This document shows positions 9,731 through 22,415 of a stretch of DNA of 64,000 nucleotides, piece after piece. A model generated the notes under the pieces. The model saw only the letters and a list, made by a program, of their open reading frames with translations, did not search any database and was not told the origin of the DNA. How positions within the stretch are numbered: position 1 is the first letter of the stretch; each line of letters begins with the position of its first letter. Made by a program: the position numbers and the translations under genes. Where the stretch lies: contig NC_068561.1 in the NCBI RefSeq assembly GCF_022201045.2, positions 20,090,501 to 20,154,500 on the forward strand, read 5' to 3'. This DNA is from Citrus sinensis (Eukaryota > Streptophyta > Magnoliopsida > Sapindales > Rutaceae).

Positions 9731-12700
9731 AGAGTATGAAGTATATTAATAATTAATTAAGCATGTCAAATCCAAAGTTTATACATTAATAAAAGAGATA
9801 AACGTAATTTTTAAAAAAACTAACATATATTATAATATGAATTTTATTCTTATTATAACTATAAAGAAGTTATTCGTATACTGAATATTATTATAAAGAG
9901 ATATTGCAGTATAAGACAATACCGAGGAAAATTATAGCCAGGAAAGCTATTCGGATATTTAGAGAGGGGCTTCTTACCCTCCGTCGGTAGATGTCTGTAG
10001 ATTCACAACACCATTATTTCCATGATAAGCATGTGAGAATTTGAAGTTCATACCTTGCGTAATCATTGGTTACATATATATTGGGCCTTTTTTAATACCT
10101 CAAAACAAATAGATGATCAAGTGTTCTTTTTTTTTTAAAAAAAAAAAAAAACTATATTCTAATTCGCAATAAAATTACACATAGGCCGATTAAGAAGTCC
10201 AAATAATTTTAGTTGAGCCCATAAATATAGAATCCCATCAGATTGGGCCGAAGCGCGGGGAGCGTTGCTCCAAGTCAAGATAGGTTTCAAGTGCCATCAA
10301 CATGGAAACATTGCTACCACACGAATTCATTACCAATGTTGGATTTTCTCTCCATTCATATTAAACAATCAAGTTCAATTTTGATTTTGGGTTCCTTTTG
10401 TTTTTAAATGTGCATGCACTGAAAAGGACGGCCCTTTGGTCTTGGATGCCAATGCGTTACACGCAATTGTGATAGTAAGTAAAATTACCAGTAAAATAAA
10501 AAGTGAGTTTCGTAATCAAAAGCTTAATAATCGATCAAAATGCTTTTAGGGTTAATTTGGGAATGCTGTAACTTTTAAAATAATTGTTATTAGTTGTGCT
10601 GTAAAAAGAATCAGTTGTGAAAAGAATCAATTAAGTGTTTGGTAAATTCTGTTTTTAGAAGTACTGTGAGTTTTGAAAGCAGTTATGGACGTTTGATAAA
10701 TTTTATTGTTAAACTGTTGAAAGAAAACAAAAGACTAAAATGTACATAATATAGGATAAAATTTACTTATACATATAAAAACATGTACATATAATATTTT
10801 TAATTGTGTATTATAATATTTTTTACTAAAAATAAAATTTATAACATATTGATTTTATTTTTTATTTGTTATCTTAAAACAATTGATAATTAAATTTATA
10901 ATATAGTGAAACAAATTTAATAATAATTTGATCAACAAATCGATATTAATAAATTTATATTGATGAATTATAATAAAATTTATTAAAATATTAATTTTAT
11001 TTCTAATTTGAATAAGGATAATTTTGGATTTAGGTAATAATTTTAAGTATATTTATAAAATTGTATTAAAGGATAAAATTGATTTTCAAAATCAAAATCT
11101 AAAAACTATTGTTTTCCTGCATTTCAAAATCAGCTGTAGGAAGGTGGGTAAAGAGGCACGTTTCAAACAAGATTTAAAAATTCAATCATTTGCGAATCAC
11201 CTAGCAAATTTAAATCCCATCTTATTTTAATTTCAGAGACTTAAATTGCGCACATCACTATCTCCACTGCAAGTAATAAAATTCGTCACATTATTAAGGG
11301 AAGTCCCATCTTTTTTTTATCGAAGTTGCGGTCAATCGTGTATCACATTCTAGTATTAAACTTTTAAAACGATTGAAACTTATTGATTTTTCTAACAATA
11401 GTTATATATATATATATTATGTGCGTGTGTTCGAGAAGCACATAATATATATATATATATATATTTTCCATAGGACCCCATAAATATAATAATGATTGGA
11501 CTTTGACAACACACATATACTTGAACCTAAATTACAAAAATACATCGTTGAATTAAAGAATAGTTGACTAATAACTCATTTGGGCAGCGCAGCTACTCTA
11601 TATTATTCATTTCCTATATGATAATAATAGATGAAAGCAACGTAACAATATCACTTATAATTAAGTTGAAACATGATCAACTTCGATTAAATTTCACCGA
11701 GTTATTCGTTCAATATTTTCTTTCCATTTTTTAAACATATACATGAGTTTAAAACATGCGTTAATATAACCTACTTTAATACAATAAAATCCTCCACTTT
11801 TTGGTTATATAAAACCTAGAAAATTCTTTAGGTTAGTGGAAAAGTCTCGCTAACGTTATCTTTGGTGCAATTTGTCATCGTCAATCAAATAATTATACAG
11901 TTAATTATTTTAGTTATTGCGTGACCCAATTGTCTAATCTAACCACACACAATCAATTACGTGTACCTATAATTTTGGAAAAAAAGTGGCCCTTGAATTA
12001 GAAATTTAAGCCACCACCCATTAAACGTTTCCATAGAACAAATATAATTCTAGCGTTGTCGATTTAGACTCCCGGCTGAATGTTGTGGGAAACCAAAGGG
12101 TAGCTTCTACGCACCACATTAGAAGTGGACAAATGAGTTGATGTTGACATAACATGAGCATCGCACGAAAAATAATTAATAAATTAAAGAAAAAAGGGAT
12201 TTGATTATGATACCCATTGGGTTACGTATGCCCAATAATTTATGATCGTCTTGTTCTCGTCATCTCCTGTTTATTCATCTTATGTAGCTTCACATAAAGC
12301 CAAAATTTGGGGTATGGTACCGTAATGTATGTAGCCATTATAAGAATGTTTAAATTGAACGCGAAATAGACTCACATTTTAAATACAAAAGTCATTTAAA
12401 TCCATATGGGAGCAAGAATACTATACTATACCAATTTTTTAATGAATAAATTTAACATATTGAACAAAAAATTTTATACCAATCACTCATCACTACATAG
12501 GTTTTTGACTAAATTACACAACTTAAACAAAATACCAAAATTAATCGTTTATTAAAAACCACCATTTATTTGATGTGGCCGAATATTAAGAATAAGAGTT
12601 GATTTTGAATTATTCTTCGTAAACTGATAATTTTTAAAGTTAAATCTTAACTCATTCCTGTTTCTTTTAACAAGGTAAAAAAAAAATCATACTAATACAT

Positions 12701-15700
12701 CCTCAAATTTTTCTTATCTTATGAATAAAAACAAAGATAAACTGAAATTTATAATCATTTAAGGTATTTTTTAAAAAATACTATTTCGGGGCGATCCCTA
12801 TATTAACGCAAAATAGCCTTTGTTCAAACAAAATCAATGGGAACAAACCTGAAGTTAAGTGAAATGGGGGGAAAGTTTTGAAGAGATTAAAGTTAAATAG
12901 AGACTCATTGAGGAGTCAAAGTTCTTTTTCGTATTCAATTAACAATGACTAGGATTTGATGCCATGCCGATGAAATTTTATCTCCTTCGGGATAGAGGCC
13001 AACCATAGTTGACAATATCATAGCCTTAAAGGAACCATTTATACGTTTTCTTATTGGGCTTTTTTTTTTTTTTAATTTAATAAAGTCACTGTCATATATA
13101 ATTTTCTTTTAAAGATTATCAATATTTAGGGAAATGATTAATGATATATATACATGAACAGTTTTTTGTGACATTAATTGAAGGCCTTATTCATTTTGGT
13201 ACTATTGATGATGAAAATGCAATAAAGTTACTTTTTAAACCCTTCAATCTAGAAGGTGGACTAAGAAGAATTATTTTGTAGTTATATCAGTAATCAACTG
13301 AATGTCAAATTAAACACACCTTGTTTAACATCAATTTCTGATTTAATTAAATGAAAAAGTCTTGATTAGCTACCCTATACCGCGTCAAAATATATACATA
13401 AAAAAAATATATATTTATTGACTTGCGGGTGTTAGTAGTTTAATCAATCCGATCTCTTCTAGATAGTGATTAAAAAAAAAAAATTTGAAGGTTTAGGTTT
13501 GATTTTCAGTGCCATCAACATTTTAATAACACTGGAAAAGGAAAAGATATGAACCCTCAACATCATTAATGAAGGAGTGGTTTGCTTTTCTCATTGCATT
13601 TCTTAAATTTTTGTTTTACGTATTTTATTTGAAATATTTGAAGGAATTTAATAAATGTATTCAAACTTTTTCATCGGTGGCGTCTCGCGAAATTACAGCC
13701 GGTGATGGCAACCGATCATGGTCAAAATTCACCTGATCAGATCTTCGATTTACTTGGTGGGACTACTTGTTGAAATACTGATCACCTTTGCCGAAAATAT
13801 CTGGATTCTGGGCAACAAAACTGCTCCAGCTGTGGGCCCCAAGAAAGTCATTCGCATGTGCGAACGTGGGCCCTGCTTGCTCACCTCTAGCCTGATTTGC
13901 GGCCAAGCCAACTAGAGCTCTGGCAACAATTGTCTGCGGTTAAATTCACACAATAATTTCACCTCCTTCCATTGAAATTCTGCCCTTCCATCGTCGCGTT
14001 GAAACAGTAAAGGGTGATTGTTCACCTTTGGTCTCCGCATGCCTGTACTCGTCACATCAGATTCCCAGTTTGTGGTTTGGTTGATAGTTTACCCCCACCC
14101 GCGGTAGAGAGCGTGAGCCCACCTTTCAATCATGCACGGTTAAGAATTACACGTCAGACTGGTCCGCACCGGTTGGTTTTCAATGCTCCGTGTCTATCGA
14201 GATTCTAGAAGAATGTAGGCTCCGGTTTTATTTGACAGTACAACAAACGCGCGTTAGGTACGTGTTTTGGTTTTTTTTTTTTAGCCGGACATTATTAATT
14301 TGGCAATTTATTTATTATAACGCAAGCACGGCTTATGTACAGTTTACTCTGTACACTGTAGACCATTAATTTGGCCCTTTCTTTTAGATAGTAAACCGAA
14401 AACAGACTGAAATCCTAAACCCTAGTTTTCTTCTTCACAAATAAAAGACCATTTTTACTTTAGAGGTAGCTCATTTTACGGGTTCATTTTTAATAAGAAA
14501 ATTCATATTTCTTTAGTTTAAAATCTTTGAGTTGTGCAAGTAAGTAGTGTCTCATCTTTAACTAAAAATTTGAGTAACATAAACAAACTTAAGCAAATTT
14601 AAGAGTAAATTTAATAATATCAATTTATATCTTCTAACGCATTCAATTAGGATAAATACTCAAAGACTTTGTTTATTAGAAGCGCAATAATTTTGATTAA
14701 ATGTTTTTATTGCTTAAAATTTGTGAAACTACTTCCGCTTGGAGACCCATACAACTATCTACCCAAAAAAGAAAAATATAATCCTACTTAATACTTAGTA
14801 ATTTCCTTAACCATCTAAACTCTTTCTGTAAAAATAGTTTTAAGATTACTAAGTGAACATTATAACTTTTGAGATTTCTTCAAACGTATTAAGAATTCAA
14901 AAGAGTAAGTTTATGATTGGAATGAAAAGCAAAATTACAAATTATTGATTAGATTTTTGTTTTGGCCAACACAAAGAGGTCGGCACTATGGATTCGTTGG
15001 AGAAATAACACCAAAACACGCAATTGTTATTTGTGACTGCACGTCTTCAAAAGACAAATGGAACGCACTCACACTCACTAGTCAGTAATGCATCATATTT
15101 TCGCCGTCTTTTTTTTCTTCTAATTTTTAGAATTTAAAATTTTCTACTTATCAATTTATTTAATTTGTCGAACAGTATTAATATTAATATTATTGAAAAT
15201 GAAAAAAAGGGGGGAAAGTAATGGTGTTGGCACGTTGTTTAGTCGACTGTCTGCTTAGCTCTATCTCTTTCAAATAAAATCTGATGATGAAAATTAGTTC
15301 GTGGCCACAACTTTTGATCGAGCTTCAGAGACTTTATCACATGCTTTGCCTTACGTGTGTTGAAGAAACAGTTGCTCATGTGATAACATCATGTTGCGCT
15401 TTGCTTGCTAGATGCGACAAATAAAATTTATCATTTTTTGGCTTAAATTGTGACACGAATTGAAGGCGTGATGTCAATTTGCTTGCTTGTATACGGTGAT
15501 CATCTCCAAATTCCCTTTCAAAATCCCAGTAAAAGAAAAAAAAAAAAGATATTATACTTTGCTTTAAGATCTCGATGATCTATGTTTTGTGTTTTTGTTG
15601 AGCTCATAAAAAAAAAGAGTTAAAATGAGATTGTTGGTTTATGTTAATTTCTCTAAATTTAAAATATAGAAGTTCAAAGTTAGATTTGAAATGTTCACGC

Positions 15701-16582
15701 TATTAGTTATTGTTGATACCAAATTTTGGATCAACAATAAAAGTTGAGAAAGAATTTATTTATCTACGGAATGTGTTGTGAGAGAGCTTGATATCATTGG
15801 GATTGCCATTGTTAATAGTAGGGTTTAAGATGCTTTAAGTTTTAAGTTTAAACATTTTAAATTTTAAACCTCTTAAATCTCACAATTTTTAAGTTTTTGT
15901 AAATTTTTTCCGTATTTTAAAATTCCAAATAAAAAATTACTATTGTAATTATAATTCATATCTAAAAAAAATACAATAATTACTAACGGACCCAATAATA
16001 AAACATATATATTAGAAAATTAAAAAAATACAAATACCAACAAACAAAAACAACACAATAACCAAACATTCGAAATGATTTTTTAATTTGCCATTTTTTC
16101 TAAACTAAAATCCCAATTCAAACAGTTCCATCATTCCATGTAGTATATCTATCCTTCAGGGGGCCCCAACTCAAAAATATTAAAAAATCTTTTCACTAAA
16201 TTAACTGATAAATAAACAAATACATACCCACCATTAATATATTCTCCAAATTTTCCAACTGCGAAATCCACTTTTTTCCACTCAAACCCCAACCTCTCTC
16301 ATCTCCTTTGACTCTCCCTCTTCTCTCTCTCACCATTTTTCTAGGACAAGAAACCGTCAACCAAACAGAAACTGAAAAATACAGCAAAAACCCACAAAGA
16401 AAAAGAAGAAAAAAAGGAAATCACCAGCCCACTTCCGCTGTTGGCTGGTTTGGTAACTCGCTGTGTCCGCCGTTTTGCCTCCCCCAACAATAATGAATTC
16501 AATTGGCAGTGCAACCTTAATTTCTTGATCACGTTCATGCAGGGTCTCTCCGCCGTTGTATGCTTATATTTATATAGATATT
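9731..16582. other. Long intergenic region, no supported gene
   Basis: About 6.9 kb of mostly AT-rich sequence. A short hairpin lies at 11403-11459. A stretch around 10550-11240 resembles a decayed transposon (GTTTGGTAAATTCTG-type text), but I could not find matching ends. Two stretches are clearly richer in GC (about 13670-13930 and 14000-14230); they carry short ORFs of 64-65 codons but no recognisable domain or splicing pattern. From about 16140 the sequence becomes CT-rich and leader-like ahead of the gene at 16583. Confidence 0.5.
11403..11459. repeat. Perfect AT-rich palindrome
   Basis: A (TA)n tract ending TTATGTGC (to 11424) is mirrored by GCACATAA followed by (TA)n (from 11438), giving a stem of about 22 bp with a 13-nt loop. 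It could extrude as a cruciform. The non-TA core ATTATGTGC/GCACATAAT shows that it is more than a plain microsatellite. Confidence 0.8.
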
Positions 16583-17101
16583 ATGTCTAGGCAAATAGTG
16601 TTGCGATCACCAACGGTGAACAAGAGGCAACCGTTGTTGTTAAGCAGCAGCGGCAGCAGCAGCAGCAACGGCAGCAAGTCAACGAGAAGCGGTGGCGGGA
16701 GCGGAAGCAGCTTTGCGGAGGTGGCGGGTGGGACGACGGCGGAGTGCGCCGCCGTGTGCTGCTGCTGCCCGTGCGGTCTCGTCAACTTGCTGGTGATGGC
16801 AATTTACAAACTCCCCGCGGGGCTGTGCAGGAAGGCTTGGAAGGAGAAGCGGAAGCAGCAGCTTATTAAGAAAGGGCTTCTGCCGAAGCGGAAGAGGAGC
16901 AAGTGTAAATACGGGTGTGATGAACTCGAGATGCAGATTCACCCTGTCGTCGACTTGCAGAATTGTTTGACGGATCGCGCCATGAATTCCGATGAGTCTG
17001 AGAGGAGAGTGGTCGAATTGGAGAAGGAGATGTGGGAAAGATTTTACAGTGCTGGCTTTTGGAGAACCGCTTCTCAGAGACAGCGAGAAACCACTTCTTA
17101 A
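16583..17101 (+). CDS. Conserved Cys-rich plant protein of unknown function (172 aa, intronless)
   Basis: A single open frame starts at the ATG at 16583; the frame is open further upstream but has no earlier ATG. The protein has a Ser/Gly-rich N-terminus (residues 21-45), then AECAAVCCCCPCGLVNLLVM, with Cys at 55, 59-62 and 64 running into a hydrophobic stretch (65-75). A Lys/Arg-rich block with LCRKAWKEKRKQQ follows (82-108), and the C-terminal half is charged with an EKEMWERF helix. This CCCCPCG plus basic-tail layout matches a plant family I recall as neighbours of FLA17 and FLA18 in Arabidopsis (At5g06380/At3g11690). The Cys cluster might bind metal or be lipidated; neither is shown. Codon use is GC-rich compared with its surroundings, as in a real coding exon. 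Confidence 0.85.
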   Translation: MSRQIVLRSPTVNKRQPLLLSSSGSSSSNGSKSTRSGGGSGSSFAEVAGGTTAECAAVCCCCPCGLVNLLVMAIYKLPAGLCRKAWKEKRKQQLIKKGLLPKRKRSKCKYGCDELEMQIHPVVDLQNCLTDRAMNSDESERRVVELEKEMWERFYSAGFWRTASQRQRETTS

Positions 17102-19293
17102 TTCGTTGTATTTCACAACGGGTTAAATTAAATTAACTGTAAAATTCTTCATTTTTCAGCTTTTTTCCTTTTTTTCATTCACAGATTTGATGAGTGATTT
17201 TGATTAGATTGTTGTTGAGCGAAGATGAAGCTAAGGTCATGTAAAATGGTTTGGGGGGCAATTGATCGAGTTTGAGTTCGTCTTTGTTTTGTACGTTGAT
17301 AATTTTTTAAACGACGACAACAAATTGCGAGCATTTATTATGAGTTAATTTTTGTGTGTATGTATGGACTTGAATATTGGATGATAATTGTTGCCCTTAT
17401 TACATACATACAACATTTGGGACCCTTTTGTTGTATCCGGGTTTTATTTGGCTTAGAATTGAATGGTAACATAAGAAAGCAGCAGCAACGAGGGGGACAC
17501 AATTTTAGAAGCACTCACTCAATGTTATCAAAATATTGGAAAATCACTATCTTGTAAGGCCATGTTTGTGTGATATGAGATTGAAAGTGGAAACGATATT
17601 GTGACTTGGGAACAAACGTATATCACTTATTTTTGCTTTCTATACTGTTGTGAAGGAATCACAGGTTCTTTTTTTACTGGGATTTAGGCTTTTTCAGTAT
17701 CCTCTCCAATACTTGACAAATTTCCCTTGATTCCTTCTTACAGTGCTCTCTCTTTTTCATATTCTATGCTGAAAGCGTACTAAAAGATGTACCTCTTTAA
17801 TTTTGATTTTTATTCTTTTAAGTTCCCTTTTTTATCATGTGCATAAGATAACAAGACTTAAGTGTGCTTATTATATTTGCTACTACAACATGTAACCCGA
17901 TTTATTCTCCATGGTTGCGACTAAGAATTTAATAATTTGTCCCGCTGTATGTTGTAAATTGATTTCTTTTTACTCACGAATTTTCTTTTCTTTTACTTGG
18001 GGCTTGTTGCTGCATTTAACATGTCATTTTCGAGTTCACAATTTGGTAACCCTGCCTGGTGGTGGGTGGGATCAGCAGCTGAACTGTGCTAGTTGCTAGT
18101 TGCTGCTTGCAGCTTGCTGGGGCGTGTAAACTGTCCCTTTTTTGGCAGCCCCGTGGGGATCAGGACCCCCCCTACGCATGTACTAGATAAGGACACTCAT
18201 TTGGGCTACTAGCCACTTTCAACCACAAAATCATGAAAGAATCAAACAATTTGTGTTAGCTTTTCAGTATTTTGGCCCCACCAACATTTCTTTCATATTT
18301 TTCTTCTTCTTTTTTTTTTTTATTATAAGAGAGTATTATTTATATTACAATTTATATTATATAAAATTATTATTGATATGTACAATCGAATAATTATTAA
18401 AATTAATTAATATTTTATAAAGTATTACTCAGATTTTTCATTAATATTTCAAGAATATTTACTTCAATCACATTTTTTATAAGAAAATATTATTTTTACT
18501 CAATTATATAATATAATTAAGGAAACAATTATTCCTTACAAATGTTTTTGGGAATTTGAACAACTGCCCTCACATATTGTGAAACCACAATATTCATTCT
18601 CCAATTTTTGATTAGTCAAAAATTTGAAAGATAACCACAATAAAACTTCTATGTTATATCAATGTTACATTAGTTTTATTTATTTTTTCTTGTTTTCAAC
18701 ATGTGTGACAATGTATAAACATATAACAACTCCATAAAAGTTGAAAATCAAAGCTTTAACTAAGGGAAAAAGTAGATATGCTACTTTAAATAAGCTATCC
18801 GAATCATTTGCTTTAAGCTAATGGATCTTTCGTGCCAAACTGCCAATGAGTAAGTCATTGTCCCAAATTCCAATTTTGCTTTATATAAATAAACAAATAA
18901 ATATAAAAGTACTTTTAATAGAGTCGGCTGTTGCTCGTATATGTGGCGTAGGGCACCTTTGTTTCTTGTTGTATATAATATTTTCTTCTGTTTCCATTTG
19001 CTTATTATACAGTAATCAGCAATCACTCCACTTCAGCTTTTGGCTCTTTCGGTCCCTTCCTTTTGTGAATTCAAACCCTTTTAGAATCCTATGGGGAATT
19101 GAGCTACTAGCAGCATTGAAAGAGAGCATGGATCACTTTGAAATTATATAAAATCACCCCCTTTCTAGTTGTTTTAATATAAATTTCACCGAGTATTATA
19201 ATTTTTATGGCGTCAATGTGAATTCGCCACTGCCGAGTATGTGTCATTTGATAGCTAGAGTTTATATTACATAACAACAGCTGTTTAAAAATT
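17102..19293. other. Intergenic region before the MULE
   Basis: The first few hundred bases are probably the 3' UTR of the Cys-rich gene. No further gene is seen. 19285-19293 (TTAAAAATT) is the left target duplication of the MULE. Confidence 0.5.
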
Positions 19294-19469
19294 GGGAAAT
19301 TTATAAAAATAACCATAAAACTTTTGTTATTTTTAAAAAAGTGAAATCCGATCATAATTTATTCGGATCCAACACTAATCGGCATCACATAGTGGTATGA
19401 GTTATTTTCTTGCTCGTGAGTTTGACTGAACTACGGATGGCTTCCTGGGTGAATCTGGCGACATGTTGC

Positions 19470-19509
19470 CTGTCACACCAAGTTTGGTGCGACAGTCAGC
19501 CTGTCGCAC
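19470..19509 (+). promoter_or_regulatory. Subterminal palindrome upstream of the transposase
   Basis: Three alternating units lie in 40 bp: CTGTCACACC, GGTGCGACAG and CTGTCGCAC. The last two form a perfect 9-bp inverted repeat (GTGCGACAG, 5-nt spacer, CTGTCGCAC). It ends 78 bp before the transposase ATG. The same unit, inverted, lies ahead of the protease gene at 25650-25690. It may be a transposase or host-factor binding site, or a leader hairpin; that is inference. Confidence 0.6.
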
Positions 19510-19587
19510 GAAAAGCCAGATTCATTGCAATTAACTATTAATTTGATAGGGCTGAAATAATTTATTTTTTTAATAATTTCAGGCTTA

Positions 19588-22201
19588 ATGGATTCAGTTG
19601 TACTTGAATTGTGTTACGATGGTTGGTGGGAGACATTAGAGGATGGGCGTATGGAGTATGTCAATGGTAAAAATAGAGCTTTTTTGGTTGGGAAAATTTA
19701 TCTTTTTGATCAATTATTGGCAAGAGTATACGATGTGTTACAAATTAATCATAATGAATATAGTATCACAATGAAGACAACTTTGAGGTCTAGTAACACA
19801 TTATATCGTGTATGTGCACTGCCCATGAATATATTTGATGATGAAATGGTGAGGGTTGTGTTACATATGGCATCCGACGTAGCTAATTTTGGATGCATTC
19901 CTATATTCGTGACCACATCACCTCGAGTTCCGAGCGAAGGTATTGAGCCACATGTCGATACAGAAACTTCGTTTAGAGCAAATATGTCTGGCCCCGATAA
20001 TGAAGAAGAGGTGTTGCCAAGGACAATATCGCTGCAGCAATATTACTCTCCAATCCACGACAATTATGACAACATTGATGATAACGGCGTTACGTTACAG
20101 GATGTTGGAGCAACGGTATTTCCAATAACGACGTCGTTGGAGCAACGGTATTCTCCGTATCACAACAATGATTTTCGAGACAATGATGATTTTCATGATA
20201 AGACAGAGGGGGATAATGTTTGTGCAGAACCTTCTAATAATATGAGGGGCACTCATTTCAATAATGATGGTGATGATGGAGGAGCCAGTCCTTCGAATGT
20301 TCCGTCATTTCAGCATGAGGATGAGTGTGAAGACAATACTCTTGTGAATAACAGAGGCAATAGACCTATTCCTTCTATGGTTCGATTGATAAGGAGAATT
20401 GACTCCCTCACAAGTCTTGCTCCAACTTTGCCTTCGAACATGGTTGCTCCAAGTTTTGTTAGCAGTTGTGACTCAGATGATATCAGTGTGGGTAAGCTAT
20501 TTGCTGAGAAGAATGAGTTTATATTACAACTACGCAAGATTGCCTTTCGGGATAAATTTGATTTCAAGATTGCACGGTCTACTACGACACATTTCGAGGC
20601 TTACTGTAGTTCAGAATCATGTAAATGGCGTATTCGAGCAACTAGATGTTCGAACGAGCAAAATATTCCTTGGGTGGTGCGGATAATTGATAATGTACAC
20701 ACTTGTCAGAATGAGGTATTGATTGATGGACGTCATCAAGTCAGGAGCCGAGTTGTCGGTCATATTATCGCAGATAAATATATTCAAGACAAGAGAATTT
20801 ATACTCCGAATGATATAAAAGCAGATATGCAACAAGAATACGATGTTCAGTTAACATACCAGCAGACATATCGGGCGAGAGAAGTTGGTCTTGAAATAGT
20901 TTGAGGCAACCCTACAGAGCCATACAACTTGCTCCTTAAATACTCTCACGTACTAACTACAGCGAATGAGGGTACAGTCATTCACATCGAGCAGGATAGA
21001 GATGGTAATTTCTTGTACTATTTTGTAGCACTCGGATCTTCCATTAAGGGTTTTATGCAGTACATTCGGCCTGTCATTGCTGTAGATGGTACTCATCTCA
21101 ATGGGCTATATCATGGAAGCATGTTCGTGGCAACATGTCTTGATGGTAACAATCAATTGTATCCGTTAGCCATTGGGATCATGGATTCAGAAAACAATGA
21201 TGCTTGGGAATGGTTTATGATGAAGTTACACGGAGTGATTGGCGATAGACCTGAGTTGGTAATTATATCTGATCGATGTACTGCCATAAGGAGAGTCGTT
21301 CTTAAAGTATTTCACAATGCAACTCACGGCGTTTGTTTTTACCACGTGAAAGGTAACATTAAGTCACAGTTTAGAATGTCAAAAGCTCTTTGGGATCAAT
21401 TTGAGCCTGCCTTTATTAGTGCAGCAAAAGCATATGGCCACGAGGAATTTAAGAGACAACTTGAAAGGTTGTGGATGATTCACTCGGGTGCGGCTGACTA
21501 CCTAGAAAATAATGTCGGTACGTGTAATTGGGCAAGGTTTCAGCATACTTACCACCAACATCGCGGAGAGTGTTAATTCTTTCATGAGGGAACCGCGAAA
21601 ATTTCATATTACTCATCTTGTTGATCACTTTATGAAAACGTTGCAGCAATGGTTTTATGATAGAAAAATTGTGGCTGAATCAATGAGTACTCGGCTAACA
21701 ACATGGGCGGATGAAATAGTCATTGAGCTGAGAACTATAGCTGAAAGAATGATAGTTCGGCCGGTGGCTTCGCATCGATTTCAAGTTATAGGTGGTGGGC
21801 TTAAGGAAGGTTTGGTTTACTTGCAAAAGAAAACTTGCTCCTACAGAGTATTTCAGCTTAATCAGCTTGTATGTGCTCATGCAATTGCGGCGTGTCTAAC
21901 ACACCGGGTGGATTTTATTAACCTTTTCTCGGACTTTCACACTACAGAATCGTTGACGATGGCTTATGCACAACCAGTGGAGCCAGTTGGTGATGTGGCT
22001 GATTGGGAAGTTCCAGATGAAATTCAGGAGATGCAAGTATACCCACCAGTTGAGGCACCACCACCTGGCAGTCGTAAAGAGCTCATAATACCCTCGGCTG
22101 GCGAGGACGTTAATCGGCGAACTGTAAGATGCGAGCAGTGTCATGAACTGGGCCATAATCGTAAGCGATGTAAGAATCTCATTGCGTCGACTCGAAGTTA
22201 G
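19588..22201 (+). pseudogene. Degenerate mudrA-type transposase of the MULE
   Basis: About 870 codons from an ATG after a TTTCAG tract. The order of domains is: an N-terminal PB1-like segment (MDSVVLELCYDGWWE...); an acidic linker; a MuDR N-terminal domain (KLFAEKNEFILQLRKIAF to the CKWRIRA/HTC motifs); the MULE transposase domain with the first Asp in VIAVDGTHL, the second in VIISDRCT and a likely Glu in GHEEF; NIAESVNSFMR; a SWIM finger; and a C-terminal CCHC knuckle (CEQCHELGHNRKRC). Three lesions are visible. TGA at 20902-20904 sits between EIV and GNPTEPYN in the same frame, probably from CGA. A frame change lies at about 21530-21545, where the frame ending at 21576 hands over to the next. 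TAC at 21842-21844 replaces the expected second SWIM Cys (CSY instead of CSC). It should not make an active full-length transposase. Confidence 0.92.
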
Positions 22202-22415
22202 TTGTATTATTTTAATAATTCGTTGGTTAAAACTGTTATTGTTTTTTGTGTTTCGTTGGTTATAATTGTTATTGTTTTTTGTGTGTTGTACACTTATATG
22301 TCATAAAACTTTATTTTATTTTAAATATTAAAATGTGAGCATTAAAATTATATAAACTTAAGTGCGCAAATTAAAATAAAAATTCAAGTTTCAACATTCA
22401 AATTACTACAACAGT

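Noticed and set aside
10540..11240. Possible transposon with GTTTGGTAAA-type text
   Set aside because: I could not find matching terminal repeats or a duplication on inspection.
13718..14208. Two 64-65-codon frames in a GC-richer stretch
   Set aside because: No homology is recognised, there is no consistent splicing, and the two are in unrelated frames. Kept only as a spacer note.
16679..17116. 145-codon antisense frame over the Cys-rich gene
   Set aside because: Its composition is the complement of the real gene; no motif is seen and no separate promoter is evident.
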